DNA from: Aliiglaciecola sp041538045
Lineage (GTDB): Bacteria; Pseudomonadota; Gammaproteobacteria; Enterobacterales; Alteromonadaceae
Reading direction: 5' to 3'
Length of the DNA: 64,000 nucleotides
Assembly (NCBI RefSeq): GCF_041538045.1
Contig: NZ_JBGOSE010000015.1
Location: 1 to 64,000, forward strand
The notes under the pieces were generated by a model that did no database searches, was not told the DNA's origin, and saw only the letters and a program-made list of their open reading frames with translations. A program made the translations under genes and the position numbers. Below, piece after piece: positions 41,517-51,493 of the stretch (position 1 is the stretch's first letter; each line of letters starts with the position of its first letter).

Positions 41517-42760
41517 TGCTTAAACAAGAGAAAGTAAAAGATTGGTTACTGACAAATTTAAGTACCATTGATGTCGGTATCACTGAACACAGTTGGTTAT
41601 ATCAAAGTTCCGCTATTTTACTATCTTTAGGCGTAGCCATTATTGCCTTTATGTTGACCCGTTTACTAATGCGAGGGCGTATCTCTCAGATCGTTTCTTT
41701 AAGCCGAAATAACTGGGATGACGAACTCCATAAACATGGTTTTTTCACTCGAATTGGGCATATAGTGCCAGCTTTGGTTATGTTCTTATTAACCCCCGTT
41801 TTCCTGGACAGTTCGAATATTCTTTACGCCTTTATTCAAAAATCCATGCTGGTTTATATAGCCATCTCTGTTGTGTGGTCAAGTAGTGCATTATTTAACA
41901 CTATTGAAGATATTTACAATGCCTCAGAATTAGCCAAGCGAGCCCCAATAACCGGGTTTATTCAAGTGGCTAAACTGGTAGTAGTGATTGTTGCAGTACT
42001 GCTAATTATCTCCAATTTGCTTAATAAATCTCCGCTATTATTGCTATCAGGCTTAGGTGCTGTTACCGCGGTTTTATTGTTATTGTTCAGAGATACTATT
42101 CTTGGTTTTGTCGCGGGAATTCAGATCGCAGCCAATCGAATGGTAAATAATGGTGATTGGATTGAACTACAAAAATACGGTGCTGATGGTGAAGTTTTAG
42201 AAGTGGGCTTAACTACAGTGAAAGTGCAAAATTGGGATAAGACAATCTCAACAATCCCCACTTACACTTTGATTAGCGATTCAGTCAAAAACTGGCGTGG
42301 TATGTCTGAATCAGGTGGCAGACGCATAAAACGAGCAATTCAAATCGATATTAATAGCATTGAGTTTTGTGATACTGAAACCCTTGCTGAATATAAAAAA
42401 ATTAGATACATCAGTGATTATATTGAGTCTAAAATTCAACTTCTGCGGGATTATCACAATCAACAACATATTGATGAGCAAGATTTATTAAACAGTCGTC
42501 GATTAACCAATATAGGTACTTATAGGGCTTACGTTAATGCATATTTGCAACACCATATGCAACTTAACAAAGAAATGACGATGATGGTTCGACAGTTACC
42601 CCCCAACGAAACGGGCTTGCCGTTAGAGATATATTGCTTTTGTGCTGATAAAAATTGGGTCAATTACGAAGGGGTCCAAGCAGATATTTTTGACCATTGT
42701 TTAGCTATGTTACCTGTATTCAACCTTAGAGCTTATCAAAGAGTCAGTGACAAACTCTAA
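41516..42760 (+). CDS. YbdG-like mechanosensitive channel protein
   Basis: The 414-residue protein matches E. coli YbdG (MscM-type, 415 residues) in length and in the MscS core: LLSGLGAVTAVLLLLFRDTI forms the pore helix and GFVAGIQIAANRMVNNGDWI the start of the beta domain. Five N-terminal helices precede it. The beta domain carries GADGEVLEVGLTTVKVQNWD and NWRGMSESGGRRIKRAI. It should release solutes on osmotic downshock. It is third in an operon with two acyltransferases. Confidence 0.85.
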   Translation: MLKQEKVKDWLLTNLSTIDVGITEHSWLYQSSAILLSLGVAIIAFMLTRLLMRGRISQIVSLSRNNWDDELHKHGFFTRIGHIVPALVMFLLTPVFLDSSNILYAFIQKSMLVYIAISVVWSSSALFNTIEDIYNASELAKRAPITGFIQVAKLVVVIVAVLLIISNLLNKSPLLLLSGLGAVTAVLLLLFRDTILGFVAGIQIAANRMVNNGDWIELQKYGADGEVLEVGLTTVKVQNWDKTISTIPTYTLISDSVKNWRGMSESGGRRIKRAIQIDINSIEFCDTETLAEYKKIRYISDYIESKIQLLRDYHNQQHIDEQDLLNSRRLTNIGTYRAYVNAYLQHHMQLNKEMTMMVRQLPPNETGLPLEIYCFCADKNWVNYEGVQADIFDHCLAMLPVFNLRAYQRVSDKL

Positions 42761-42775
42761 AGCAAATTGCAGACA

Positions 42776-42824
42776 TAAAAAACGCTGACTAATCGTACTC
42801 TTTTCAAATACATTCGTCAGCGTT
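42776..42824 (-). terminator. Terminator-like long-loop hairpin
   Basis: AACGCTGAC (42781-42789) pairs with GTCAGCGTT (42816-42824) around a 26-base loop. On the minus strand it ends in TTTTTT, so it could terminate the 60-residue membrane protein gene. Confidence 0.5.
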
Positions 42825-42849
42825 GAAGTCTCTGGTAAACAGAGTGGAT

Positions 42850-43032
42850 TTAGCTCCAGGCAATGGCGACAGACAATAGTAGTGTTGCAACTAAACCTGT
42901 AACGCCAAAAAAGCCATACTCTACTTTTTCACGCATTCCACCAGCTGGGGAAGGTAGAAAGCCCATAATTAAACAAGTTGTGCCTAATACAAACACAAGA
43001 ACAGTTATTCCAAACAAAACGGCATCAACCAT
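42850..43032 (-). CDS. 60-residue two-helix membrane protein
   Basis: The gene has GGAGA six bases before its ATG. The product has two membrane helices (about 5-25 and 40-58) joined by the loop PSPAGGMREKVEYGFF. No family was recognised. It stands alone and is convergent with the channel gene. The frame on the opposite strand is less likely: that product would be hydrophilic and it has no ribosome site. Confidence 0.65.
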   Translation of the reverse strand: MVDAVLFGITVLVFVLGTTCLIMGFLPSPAGGMREKVEYGFFGVTGLVATLLLSVAIAWS

Positions 43033-43361
43033 GCTATCTCCAAATTAATTAACGTTAAACTCCGTATATTATGCACCAAAATCATTAATTGGGGGAGTGA
43101 TCTATATCAAACAGTTAAAATATTCTTCAATATATAATAGCCAGAAGAATGTAGTGAAATTGACTAACATTTAGCATATCTTCCTACTCGCTTACACTAA
43201 CTCCGCCTTAATGAAACCTTAAAAACACACTATCCATCTGATTTTAATAAGCTTTTAAAAAGTGGCTAGAGTGTTGCTACTCTATAGCCATAACTAATCA
43301 TCACAGGCGGTGTGTGCTAAAGCCACTGTCTAAACTCGTTAAAGTATACAAAGGAAAAATT
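43033..43361. other. Intergenic stretch
   Basis: About 330 bases hold the divergent promoters of the small membrane protein and the yggN-like gene. No confident promoter, operator or hairpin was recognised. Confidence 0.4.
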
Positions 43362-44141
43362 ATGAAACAATCAGTGATCGCCGCAAGTTTATTATTGCTA
43401 TCTGGCGCAGTGGCAGCCAATGAGTGCGACGTTAGTATGAACGGTCAAGTTTCATTGATGAATAACGTGTTGACCGTTACCACAGTAGATAACGATATAA
43501 TTAAAATAGACGCTGGCGAGAAGCTTTTTGTAAATGGCCAACGTATGGATGTCGACAAAAATCAAGAACGCTGGGTATCTGAGTATTATAATGGTATTTA
43601 CAATGCTGTTCCTGAGGCTGCTGACCTTGCTTTAGAGGGGGTTGCAATTGCCAATGTAGCAGTATCCGAAGTCTTAGGTAATTTACTGGGAACGGATAGC
43701 AACGCCGTTGAAAAAATCCAAAGCAAGCTAGATGACGTTAAACAGAAAATCGAATATAACTTTTACGCTGACGATGGCAGTATTCAATTAGATTCAACCA
43801 ACTTCTCAGATGGAGATTTTCTCGGCGCACAGTGGGAACAAGATTTTGAAGATACAGTTGAAGAAGTTGTTACCGCGTCCATAGGTCACTTGATGATCGC
43901 CTTAGGAACTGAGCTTATATTTGGTGATGGTGATACCGATGACTTTAGTCAACGTATGGATAACTTTGGTCAAGATATTGAACAAAAAATTGAAGCAAGA
44001 GCGGGTAATCTAGAGCAAAAAGCCGATGCATTTTGCATGAGTTTAGCGAAAATTGATATCGTTGAAAATAATCTACAAAATTCAATGCAAGCGTTGTCTG
44101 GGTTAAACCTGATTACTGTTGATTCTGACCGCAGAATGTAA
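43362..44141 (+). CDS. DUF2884 (YggN-like) exported protein
   Basis: The ATG at 43362 is chosen: AAAGGA lies before it, and it gives a normal signal peptide (KQSVIAASLLLLSGAVAA, then NECDV). The frame from 43314 adds 16 residues. The 259-residue product has the DUF2884 pattern: early Cys, NECDVSMNGQVSLMNNVLTV, DNDIIKIDAGEKLFVNGQRM and a helical part with EARAGNLEQKADAFCMSLAK. The two cysteines are probably linked in the periplasm. Function is unknown in E. coli also. It precedes the YeeZ-like gene by 17 bases. Confidence 0.8.
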   Translation: MKQSVIAASLLLLSGAVAANECDVSMNGQVSLMNNVLTVTTVDNDIIKIDAGEKLFVNGQRMDVDKNQERWVSEYYNGIYNAVPEAADLALEGVAIANVAVSEVLGNLLGTDSNAVEKIQSKLDDVKQKIEYNFYADDGSIQLDSTNFSDGDFLGAQWEQDFEDTVEEVVTASIGHLMIALGTELIFGDGDTDDFSQRMDNFGQDIEQKIEARAGNLEQKADAFCMSLAKIDIVENNLQNSMQALSGLNLITVDSDRRM

Positions 44142-44158
44142 GGAACTCATTAAAAATC

Positions 44159-44971
44159 GTGAAAATTGCAATTATTGGGGCGGGTTGGTTAGGTTTACCA
44201 CTTGCCCAAGCATTAACTAAAAGTGGCCACGCAATAGTGGCCACAAAGCGTTCTGGCACTGAAGTTAACAAGTTACAAGAAATAGGGATTTCGGCAATCC
44301 AATATGAACTTGGGGATAACTTAGACACTCAGCAATTAACTCAATTGTTCAATACGCAAACATTGATCCTAAATATCCCGCCAGGTAGAAAATCACCTTC
44401 ATTAGACACCTTTAGCCAGAACATGCGAGCCTTGCTCTCTACTGCTAAATACAAAGGTATTCAAAATGTGCTTTTCATTTCCACTACTGCGGTTTACGGC
44501 AACACTAAAGGAACCATTTACGAATACACACCTGTTGCCCCTCAAACACAAAGCGGCAAAATCCACGTTGAAATTGAAAATTGCGTTCGTAGCTTGTTTC
44601 AGCAAAATGCCTGCATTCTTCGACTAGGGGGATTAGTTTCGCCAGACCGACACCCAGCACGCAGTTTAAGTGCGAGAAAACAGATTGAAAATGGTCAACA
44701 ACGTGTGAACCTAGTTCATAGAGAGGATGTTATTCGTGCCATTGAAAAGATAATTAACAGCAATAAATTTGGTCAAACTTACCACTTGTGTAGTCTTGAG
44801 CATCCCACGCGACAGCAATATTATACGGATGCTGCAACCGCTATGAAATTGGCGCCGCCGGAGTTTGTTGAAGACTTATCATTATCCTCAAGCAAATGTA
44901 TAAATAGTGAATTTACCCTCAACGCCCTTGAAATGGCGCTCACCTATCCCAGCCCGTACGATATGTTTTAG
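44159..44971 (+). CDS. YeeZ-like NAD(P)-binding epimerase-family protein
   Basis: The 270-residue protein starts at GTG with an N-terminal Rossmann motif MKIAIIGAGWLGLPLAQALT. It has STTAVYGNTKGTIYE with the Ser/Tyr of extended SDRs, and VNLVHREDVIRAIEKII, where the substrate loop lies in epimerases. It belongs to the YeeZ group of SDR proteins, which have unproven sugar-epimerase or dehydrogenase activity. It follows the DUF2884 gene and is followed by a terminator. Confidence 0.8.
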   Translation: MKIAIIGAGWLGLPLAQALTKSGHAIVATKRSGTEVNKLQEIGISAIQYELGDNLDTQQLTQLFNTQTLILNIPPGRKSPSLDTFSQNMRALLSTAKYKGIQNVLFISTTAVYGNTKGTIYEYTPVAPQTQSGKIHVEIENCVRSLFQQNACILRLGGLVSPDRHPARSLSARKQIENGQQRVNLVHREDVIRAIEKIINSNKFGQTYHLCSLEHPTRQQYYTDAATAMKLAPPEFVEDLSLSSSKCINSEFTLNALEMALTYPSPYDMF

Positions 44972-44994
44972 GACTTACCAACCCCCTGCAAAAA

Positions 44995-45018
44995 AAAGCC
45001 GGTCGTTTGACCGGCTTT
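44995..45018. terminator. Bidirectional terminator
   Basis: AAAGCCGGTC and GACCGGCTTT form a 10-bp stem with a GTTT loop, preceded by A residues. It serves the YeeZ-like gene and the convergent transporter gene. Confidence 0.88.
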
Positions 45019-45037
45019 GAATTAGACGACATTCGAA

Positions 45038-46459
45038 CTAGCCAACCAAAGCTTTACCAAAATATTTTAAAGCAACGGTGTTAATAAAGACCAGAAGCAG
45101 TATCAAAGGAATAAAAGTCCCTACAGAGAAATCAACGTATCGTTCAAAGAAGCTACCCTTGTAATTAGGAGCTCCTTCATCTAACTCGGCATTAAAGTTC
45201 TCTTTTTTCCAACGATAAATGACGAATAAACAGATCAGTAAGCCGTTTAGAGGCAGAATTGTGTCATAGAAAACATCGACGATAATATCGAACAATGACT
45301 TGTTCAAGCCAGCGTAGCTGATCAATGAGGTAACTGAGTCCCAAATACCGAATGACAATGACGTTACACCAGAGGTGACAACTAATAGCAACCCCATTAC
45401 CCCTAGGGCTTTTTTACGGCCGACCTTTTTTGATTCCATGTAAGACGCTACTGGCACTTCGAATATTGAGACTAAGGAAGTTATAGCCGCAAAGAAGACG
45501 AGTAAGAAAAACAACCCGGCAACGACACTCGCCCCGACATAACCAATTGATGCTTGTAACGCTAAAAAGATCTTAGGCAAGAAGGTAAAAATCATTCCTA
45601 TAGAGGAGTCACTTAACTCTGCGGTATTGGTATTGGGATTAAAAGAGAACACCGCAGGAAGAATTAAAAGTCCAGCAATGAATGCGACTCCGGTATCAGC
45701 CAAGGCCACAAATTTTGCCGATCCTGGTACATCACTCTTGCTATCTAAATAGGAACCATAAGTGATCATAATCCCCATCCCCAAAGACAATGAGAAGAAT
45801 GCCTGAGACAAAGCAGCACTAACCACAGATGCATTAATTTTACTAAAGTCTGGAACCAGATAATATTCAACTCCAGCAAAGGCATTATCTAATGTAAGAA
45901 CAAAAATCACTAAACCTATTAGCATTACAAACAGGGCTGGCATCATTACTTTGGCTGCTTTTTCGATACCTTGTTTGACCCCACCTTGTAAAATCAAATA
46001 CACCACAGCTAAAACACCCACCATATAAATAAACAAATGAGATGATTTAACAAAGTCAGTAAATGTGGAGGGATCAGCTAGTATATCGAGGTTCCCAGAG
46101 CCTATTTGAAAAAGATAGCCAAAAATCCATACGGTAATGACGAGATAAAATACCGCGATCATAAAAGGAGTAATGATGGACAGCCACCCCGCTATTCGCC
46201 AGTGCAGTTGATTCTTGCTCAGTTTTACATAGGCGTTAAGAGGGTCCATTCGGCTTCGTCGACCTACCGACATTTCTGCTAACATTACTGGTAGACAAAT
46301 TAACGCAACAAAAAGCGCATAAATGAGTAAGAAGGCCCCTCCTCCATTTTTAGTAGCAGCAACGGGGAACCCCACCATGTTACCAATACCCACTGCGGAC
46401 CCAGCCGCGGCTAAAATGAATCCAAGGCGAGAGCCAAACTGCTCACGATCTGCTGCCAT
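45038..46459 (-). CDS. Sodium-dependent transporter, NSS (LeuT) family
   Basis: The 473-residue inner membrane protein has about 11-12 helices and the SNF motifs: SRLGFILAAAGSAVGIGNMV in TM1 with the sodium and substrate sites, FPVAATKNGGGAFLLIYALF, and SQAFFSLSLGMGIMITYGSY in TM6. Such transporters bring in amino acids or similar solutes with Na+. The amino acid preference cannot be read from sequence. It stands alone on its strand. Confidence 0.92.
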   Translation of the reverse strand: MAADREQFGSRLGFILAAAGSAVGIGNMVGFPVAATKNGGGAFLLIYALFVALICLPVMLAEMSVGRRSRMDPLNAYVKLSKNQLHWRIAGWLSIITPFMIAVFYLVITVWIFGYLFQIGSGNLDILADPSTFTDFVKSSHLFIYMVGVLAVVYLILQGGVKQGIEKAAKVMMPALFVMLIGLVIFVLTLDNAFAGVEYYLVPDFSKINASVVSAALSQAFFSLSLGMGIMITYGSYLDSKSDVPGSAKFVALADTGVAFIAGLLILPAVFSFNPNTNTAELSDSSIGMIFTFLPKIFLALQASIGYVGASVVAGLFFLLVFFAAITSLVSIFEVPVASYMESKKVGRKKALGVMGLLLVVTSGVTSLSFGIWDSVTSLISYAGLNKSLFDIIVDVFYDTILPLNGLLICLFVIYRWKKENFNAELDEGAPNYKGSFFERYVDFSVGTFIPLILLLVFINTVALKYFGKALVG

Positions 46460-46656
46460 AATATTTTCCTTTCTTATTGGTTGTTGACTCCCAATAACTT
46501 CAATTTAATGGGGTTTAATCAACCTTATTGTTTTTAGTTTAGAATGACGATGTTAACAGTCTAAATTTAAAATGTCTTTCACTTAAAAAACTAGGGGAAG
46601 CAAAAACCTGTTATTAAAAGTTTGCACACTATTATTGCTCACGTAACCGATTACAG

Positions 46657-47391
46657 TTACCACGGAATGGGCTTATTGTCCCAATCAATAAAGTGTGGTG
46701 CATTATTAATGTCTAAGGTTGCTAAGTGTGAAAGTAACTTTTCCACCGTAAAACTCACTGAAAAAAGCTTGTTTTTAGGTACGTTAGCTTGAAAAGGTTT
46801 AGATAGGCCCGTATCAACTGTACCAGGATGATAGGCAACGATTTGAACGGTTTTAAATCGACGTTGGTACTCCACCTGACTGGTTTTTATCAGCATATTT
46901 AAAGCGGCTTTACTCGCTCTATATCCATACCAACCACCAAGCTTATTATCCTCAATACTAGCAACTCTAGCAGATAGGAAAACAACGTGAGAATCAAAAG
47001 ATGGAGAAAAAAGCCTGGGCAAATGTTTCATCCACATCATGGGCGCAAGAGTATTAACTTTGAAATAAAACTCTAATTGCTTAGCCGATAAATCCTCTAG
47101 TCTTTTTTCTGGTTTTATGTGTTCACCTTGTCCATTTAAATGAAGCATACCAATACAACAAACGACTAGGGTAAAGGGACCGTGTTTTTGTAGGGTTTGA
47201 CAGATATTTTCAACTTCGCTTTCTTCACTACTATCTGCCTGATGCGAACACAGTTTGGGGTGAAAAAACGATAGTACATTCCGTGATACTGCATGAACGT
47301 TATCAAAGTAACTGTTAACACATAATTGACGCACCAATTCCGCGCCAATTCCTGAGGAGCTACCAATGATTAACGCATTTGTTTTCGACAT
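46657..47391 (-). CDS. SDR-family oxidoreductase
   Basis: The 244-residue classical short-chain dehydrogenase has the cofactor motif GSSSGIGAEL near residue 11, LVVCCIGMLH in place of NAG, and the catalytic Tyr/Lys in WYGYRASKAALNML. Its closest type is the C-factor/CsgA-like group (PGTVDTGLSKPF). The substrate is unknown. GAGGT precedes the ATG. It is divergent from msrA. Confidence 0.85.
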   Translation of the reverse strand: MSKTNALIIGSSSGIGAELVRQLCVNSYFDNVHAVSRNVLSFFHPKLCSHQADSSEESEVENICQTLQKHGPFTLVVCCIGMLHLNGQGEHIKPEKRLEDLSAKQLEFYFKVNTLAPMMWMKHLPRLFSPSFDSHVVFLSARVASIEDNKLGGWYGYRASKAALNMLIKTSQVEYQRRFKTVQIVAYHPGTVDTGLSKPFQANVPKNKLFSVSFTVEKLLSHLATLDINNAPHFIDWDNKPIPW

Positions 47392-47599
47392 GACAGTATC
47401 TACCTCTTTACTTAAAATTCGACGGCTTAATGCCGTTAGCTCCTCAGGTTAACCTTTCATTCACCGCACTATTTCATTGTTGACGGGTACGAATATAGTT
47501 TAGTACGCAAAACTATCTGTTGTGGATGCCTTGAACTAAACTAATTTCATAACCATGTTAATCTCAAACAAATCCACTAATTAGATATCTGAGGAAAAA

Positions 47600-48136
47600 A
47601 TGGCAAATATTCAACAAGCAACTCTGGCTGGTGGCTGTTTCTGGTGCCTTGAGTCAGCGTTCAATTCAGTCGAAGGAATACAATCGGCGTATTCGGGTTA
47701 CGCTGCAGGCCATGTAGACAACCCAACTTACCAACAAGTTTGCTCTGGATCTACGGGTCATGCTGAGGTAGTTAGAGTCAACTTTGACGAAGACAAGATT
47801 TCATATCGAGATGTATTAGAAATATTTTTTGCTTTACATAACCCCACCCAGTTAAATCGGCAGGGCAATGATGTTGGCAGCCAGTATCGAAGCGCAATTT
47901 TTTATCACAATGACGAGCAAAAGCAGCTAGCAAAAGAGATTATTACTGAAATTGAAGAGCAAAAAATCTGGCCTGATCCTGTTGTTACTGAAGTGACTCA
48001 GATTAATAATTATTATCAAGCTGAAGACTATCATCAGGATTATTTTAGTAAAAATCCTCAGAACCAATATTGCAATATGGTGGTGGCCCCTAAACTCGCA
48101 AAATTTAAACAAAATTTCGCGAGTCGCCTGAAGTAA
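47600..48136 (+). CDS. msrA: Peptide methionine (S)-S-oxide reductase
   Basis: The 178-residue protein has the active-site motif GGCFWC, with the nucleophilic Cys at residue 13, YSGYAAGHVDNPTYQQVCSG, HAEVVRV and the resolving Cys in NQYCNMVVAPKLAKF. It reduces methionine-S-sulfoxide in proteins with thioredoxin (TrxA is encoded at 60097). The single MsrA domain is usual; no MsrB adjoins it. It ends one base before the convergent lipoprotein stop. Confidence 0.96.
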   Translation: MANIQQATLAGGCFWCLESAFNSVEGIQSAYSGYAAGHVDNPTYQQVCSGSTGHAEVVRVNFDEDKISYRDVLEIFFALHNPTQLNRQGNDVGSQYRSAIFYHNDEQKQLAKEIITEIEEQKIWPDPVVTEVTQINNYYQAEDYHQDYFSKNPQNQYCNMVVAPKLAKFKQNFASRLK

Positions 48137-49255
48137 TTAAACGGCATACTTAAACCACAATGGATTAACTGGCATCGAGAATATTAACGGTGCCATTTTT
48201 TCATATTTGCCGCGATTGGATTCACAAATTACATTTTTTGTATAATTCTTTTTCCACGGATCATTAATCATCCAAATTCTGTCACCATTTACAGCGACAC
48301 CTTCTAGTGAAGCGTTGTGCATCAACTCCCACTCGTCGCAACTTGCGTCGTTTGAGTCAGTAGGTGCGTAAAATTCGAGAGGAATAATTAAGGTGGGGTG
48401 TTTCTTGGCTAAATCTATTAACCAAATATCGTTGTCATTTCTCGCAGCAGCAACCAAGTAGCCTGGATGGTTATCCCTCGGTAAATAGTCCATGCCATTC
48501 ACAGGGTGATTACCTTTTTCATAATATGGCAGGTTAAGTTCTAAGTCAGTTACTTGAGCAAAGTCATCGGAGTTCCAAAATTGCTCATCAATTTTTACGG
48601 AAAAGATTCTAGCTTGCACTTTTTCGTCTTTTTCTTTGCCAAGATATAAAGTGCCTTCCAATCCAAACGCTAACCCTTCAATACCATCATTGGGGAAATT
48701 TCCGATATTGTATGAGGCTTTGAATTGCAGGGGTCTGACATTGGTCATCAAAAGGCTATTGTCGTCTTGTAATTCAAGTCTAATTAACAAACTAGGATAA
48801 TCCGTTGAACCGCTACCTTGATATTTTTCGAAACAGCTATCAGACATGGTTTTACTGCGGGTCGCATCTTCAGTAACAACCACAAAAACTTTGTCATTTT
48901 GAGGGTCAACAGCTAGGGCTTCTAAATCAGGAGAGTCATTTAAATAATCGGCAAAACAACTTTGTTGAACATTCTCTGACATTTTAAATAATAACGATTG
49001 CTCCGCTACCATCGCGCTTTGAGGATCGATGATATGCAACTGCTTACGTTGCGAAATGTGAGCACTTCCATCTGAAACAGAAAGTAATTTCCCTCTCCAA
49101 GCTTTCAGCCCAGAGGTTTGTGGGTTTAACATTACTTCACCATTTGACTCAGTTAACCATTGCCCTTTTAAAGAAATCAGTTCAGGTTTAAACGTTGTTG
49201 ATGCACAACTGATTAACCCCGTGGCAATAATGATTATTAGACCAAATTTTTTCAT
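48137..49255 (-). CDS. Lipoprotein with phytase-esterase-like beta-propeller
   Basis: The 372-residue protein has a lipobox (LISC, Cys at 17), so it is membrane-anchored by lipid. The mature part repeats DLEALAV, GIEGLAFG and LEGVAVN motifs at regular spacing, as in esterase-like-activity-of-phytase and strictosidine-synthase-like propellers. No catalytic residues can be named with certainty. It stands alone on its strand and is divergent from a PhoD-like phosphatase across 131 bases, which may hint at a shared phosphate role. Confidence 0.6.
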   Translation of the reverse strand: MKKFGLIIIIATGLISCASTTFKPELISLKGQWLTESNGEVMLNPQTSGLKAWRGKLLSVSDGSAHISQRKQLHIIDPQSAMVAEQSLLFKMSENVQQSCFADYLNDSPDLEALAVDPQNDKVFVVVTEDATRSKTMSDSCFEKYQGSGSTDYPSLLIRLELQDDNSLLMTNVRPLQFKASYNIGNFPNDGIEGLAFGLEGTLYLGKEKDEKVQARIFSVKIDEQFWNSDDFAQVTDLELNLPYYEKGNHPVNGMDYLPRDNHPGYLVAAARNDNDIWLIDLAKKHPTLIIPLEFYAPTDSNDASCDEWELMHNASLEGVAVNGDRIWMINDPWKKNYTKNVICESNRGKYEKMAPLIFSMPVNPLWFKYAV

Positions 49256-49386
49256 TTTCCTTCCTCTCCGCAGGCAGGGTTTGTAAATTTATATGATTCA
49301 TTAGCAAGTAATTCAGAAAACAATTTGATTGATCGGTTAAAACTAATGCAAACTTAGTTGTAATCGTGGCTATTTAAATTATTGAT

Positions 49387-51303
49387 TTGCAAAAAACACA
49401 CCAATTTCAAAACTCACAACAAGCGCTCCCCCCTATTATTGCGGGACCCATTTTGCGTGCAATAGATGAAACAAGCATGACATTATGGATGTTAGTTAGC
49501 CATAAACATGAATTCAAAGCAAAAATCTGGACCAAAGAGTCTGAAACTCTATTTGACCAGAATATTAAGCAATTCTCAAATATTGTGAAAGTCGGAGAAA
49601 GTGCTTTCATCTATGTTACGACCTTAACATTTTCACAAACCCTAGCGGAGGGCAATCGGTATAATTACGATATTACATTTACCGACGGTCAGGGGACCTG
49701 TAAAAATCTGCAAAAACTAATGCCAGATATTGTTTATGGCAATCAAAAAACCCCAAGTTTTTGCTTCAACAAACGCATAAAAAATATTTTACACGGCTCG
49801 TGCCGTAAGCCTCACCACACGAGTAGAGATGGTATGTTGTCCGTGGACCAAACCATCGCGCAATCATTCGAAAATGATACCTCACCACCAGACTTACTTA
49901 TATTATCTGGAGATCAAGCTTATATTGACGATGTGGCAGGGCCCACATTATTTGCCATAAACCAAGTAATAGATTGTTTAGGCCTGTTCCAAGAGGATTT
50001 ACCAGGCGCAACTGTTAACAATAGTAAGCAGTTACCAACTGACGAACATTGTTACTATCAACGACCCGCTTTATTACCTGATAATGAAACCACTGAAACT
50101 GTGATATCGTACTTTTTCAAAGGTAAAAAGAAGCCTATATTTACCTCGGTGAATGCCAATAACCACCTCATAAGCTTTGCAGAAGTAATAGCTATGTATG
50201 CGCTAATTTGGTCACCTGAAATGTGGCGTTATACTGCATTAAATCCTGAAAATATCGCCCCTCAATTTGCAACAACTTACGCAGAAGAACTGAAATGGGT
50301 TGAGGACTTTAAACAGGGACTATCAAAAGTTCGTCGAGCAATGGCACACATTCCTGTGTATATGATTTTCGACGATCATGACGTAACCGATGACTGGAAC
50401 TTAACCAGAGGTTGGGAAGATGCCGTATACAACAACGCCTTTGCTAAACGTATTGTGGGTAATGCCCTCATCGGCTACTGGTTATGTCAAGGCTGGGGAA
50501 ATGATGTATCCAAGCTTTCTCCCTTAACAGAAAAACTGCTGCCTTTTTTCACTGCTACAGGTATCACCGAGCATGATAAAGTCATTGATATTCTGCTGCA
50601 TTGGGATCAGTGGCACTATACCTTAGATACACAACCAAAAGTCGTCGTGTTAGATACAAGAACACAGCGCTGGCGTTCTGAATCAAGTTTGAGCAAGCCT
50701 TCAGGATTAATGGATTGGGAAGCCCTGTGCGATTTGCAGCAAGAGTTAATTAATCAGCCAGCCGTTATTATGGTATCCCCAGCCCCTATTTTTGGGGTTA
50801 AGTTAATTGAAACTATTCAACGTATTTTTACATTTTTCGGTCGAGCACTAGTGGTCGATGCAGAAAACTGGATGGCCCATAAAGGCACAGCGAGTGTTAT
50901 CCTTAATATATTCAGACATTATAAAACACCACCGAATTTTGTCATTCTATCTGGGGATGTGCACTATTCATTTGTTTACGACATCACCTTAAAATTTAGA
51001 CGCAATAGTCCCCACATCACACAAATAACCAGTAGCGGGATCAAAAACGAATTCCCAGCAAGGCTGTTAAACTGGTTTGATCGACTTAACCGTATTTTAT
51101 TCGGTACCAAGTCACCTTTAAATTGGTTTACCCAACGTCGAAACATGACAATTCGCCATCGACGCCCAAGTAATCAACAAATCAGCACCCTGCTAAACGG
51201 GTCCGGAATAGGGCAAGTAAAGGTAAACCATGACTGCTCTGAGGTTGATGCCACGGTTTTGCTATCAAATGGTGAAGAAGTGGAGTTTATTAAGCGGGAT
51301 TAA
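49387..51303 (+). CDS. PhoD-like metallophosphatase
   Basis: The 638-residue protein has the PhoD-type metal site motifs: LHGSCRKPHH near residue 137, LLILSGDQAYIDDVAGP near 175, MIFDDHDVTDDWNLT near 327 and FVILSGDVHYSFVYD near 520. Such enzymes hydrolyse phosphate mono- and diesters. There is no signal peptide, unlike classical PhoD with its Tat signal, so it may be cytoplasmic. A TTG at 49387 is the only usual start close to the domain, has no ribosome site, and the first ATG lies 30 codons in, so the N-terminus is uncertain. Confidence 0.82.
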   Translation: MQKTHQFQNSQQALPPIIAGPILRAIDETSMTLWMLVSHKHEFKAKIWTKESETLFDQNIKQFSNIVKVGESAFIYVTTLTFSQTLAEGNRYNYDITFTDGQGTCKNLQKLMPDIVYGNQKTPSFCFNKRIKNILHGSCRKPHHTSRDGMLSVDQTIAQSFENDTSPPDLLILSGDQAYIDDVAGPTLFAINQVIDCLGLFQEDLPGATVNNSKQLPTDEHCYYQRPALLPDNETTETVISYFFKGKKKPIFTSVNANNHLISFAEVIAMYALIWSPEMWRYTALNPENIAPQFATTYAEELKWVEDFKQGLSKVRRAMAHIPVYMIFDDHDVTDDWNLTRGWEDAVYNNAFAKRIVGNALIGYWLCQGWGNDVSKLSPLTEKLLPFFTATGITEHDKVIDILLHWDQWHYTLDTQPKVVVLDTRTQRWRSESSLSKPSGLMDWEALCDLQQELINQPAVIMVSPAPIFGVKLIETIQRIFTFFGRALVVDAENWMAHKGTASVILNIFRHYKTPPNFVILSGDVHYSFVYDITLKFRRNSPHITQITSSGIKNEFPARLLNWFDRLNRILFGTKSPLNWFTQRRNMTIRHRRPSNQQISTLLNGSGIGQVKVNHDCSEVDATVLLSNGEEVEFIKRD

Positions 51304-51493
51304 CAGATTGTAATCCCGTCTTTAGCAAGTTCTCTTTGCAAAGTGAACATCACCAAATGAATAACTTAAAAAATCGTTGGATATTGCTAACGCATACAGG
51401 GACAATAATGTCTGAATAATCGTGAATACCTTTTTCGTTAAAATCCCGGTGACAGATAACGGCTTTTTTAATGAAATGAGTATGAGGAAAAAA

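Noticed and set aside
42863..43048. Plus-strand frame opposite the 60-residue membrane protein
   Set aside because: Hydrophilic product, no ribosome site, while the minus-strand frame has GGAGA and two clear membrane helices.
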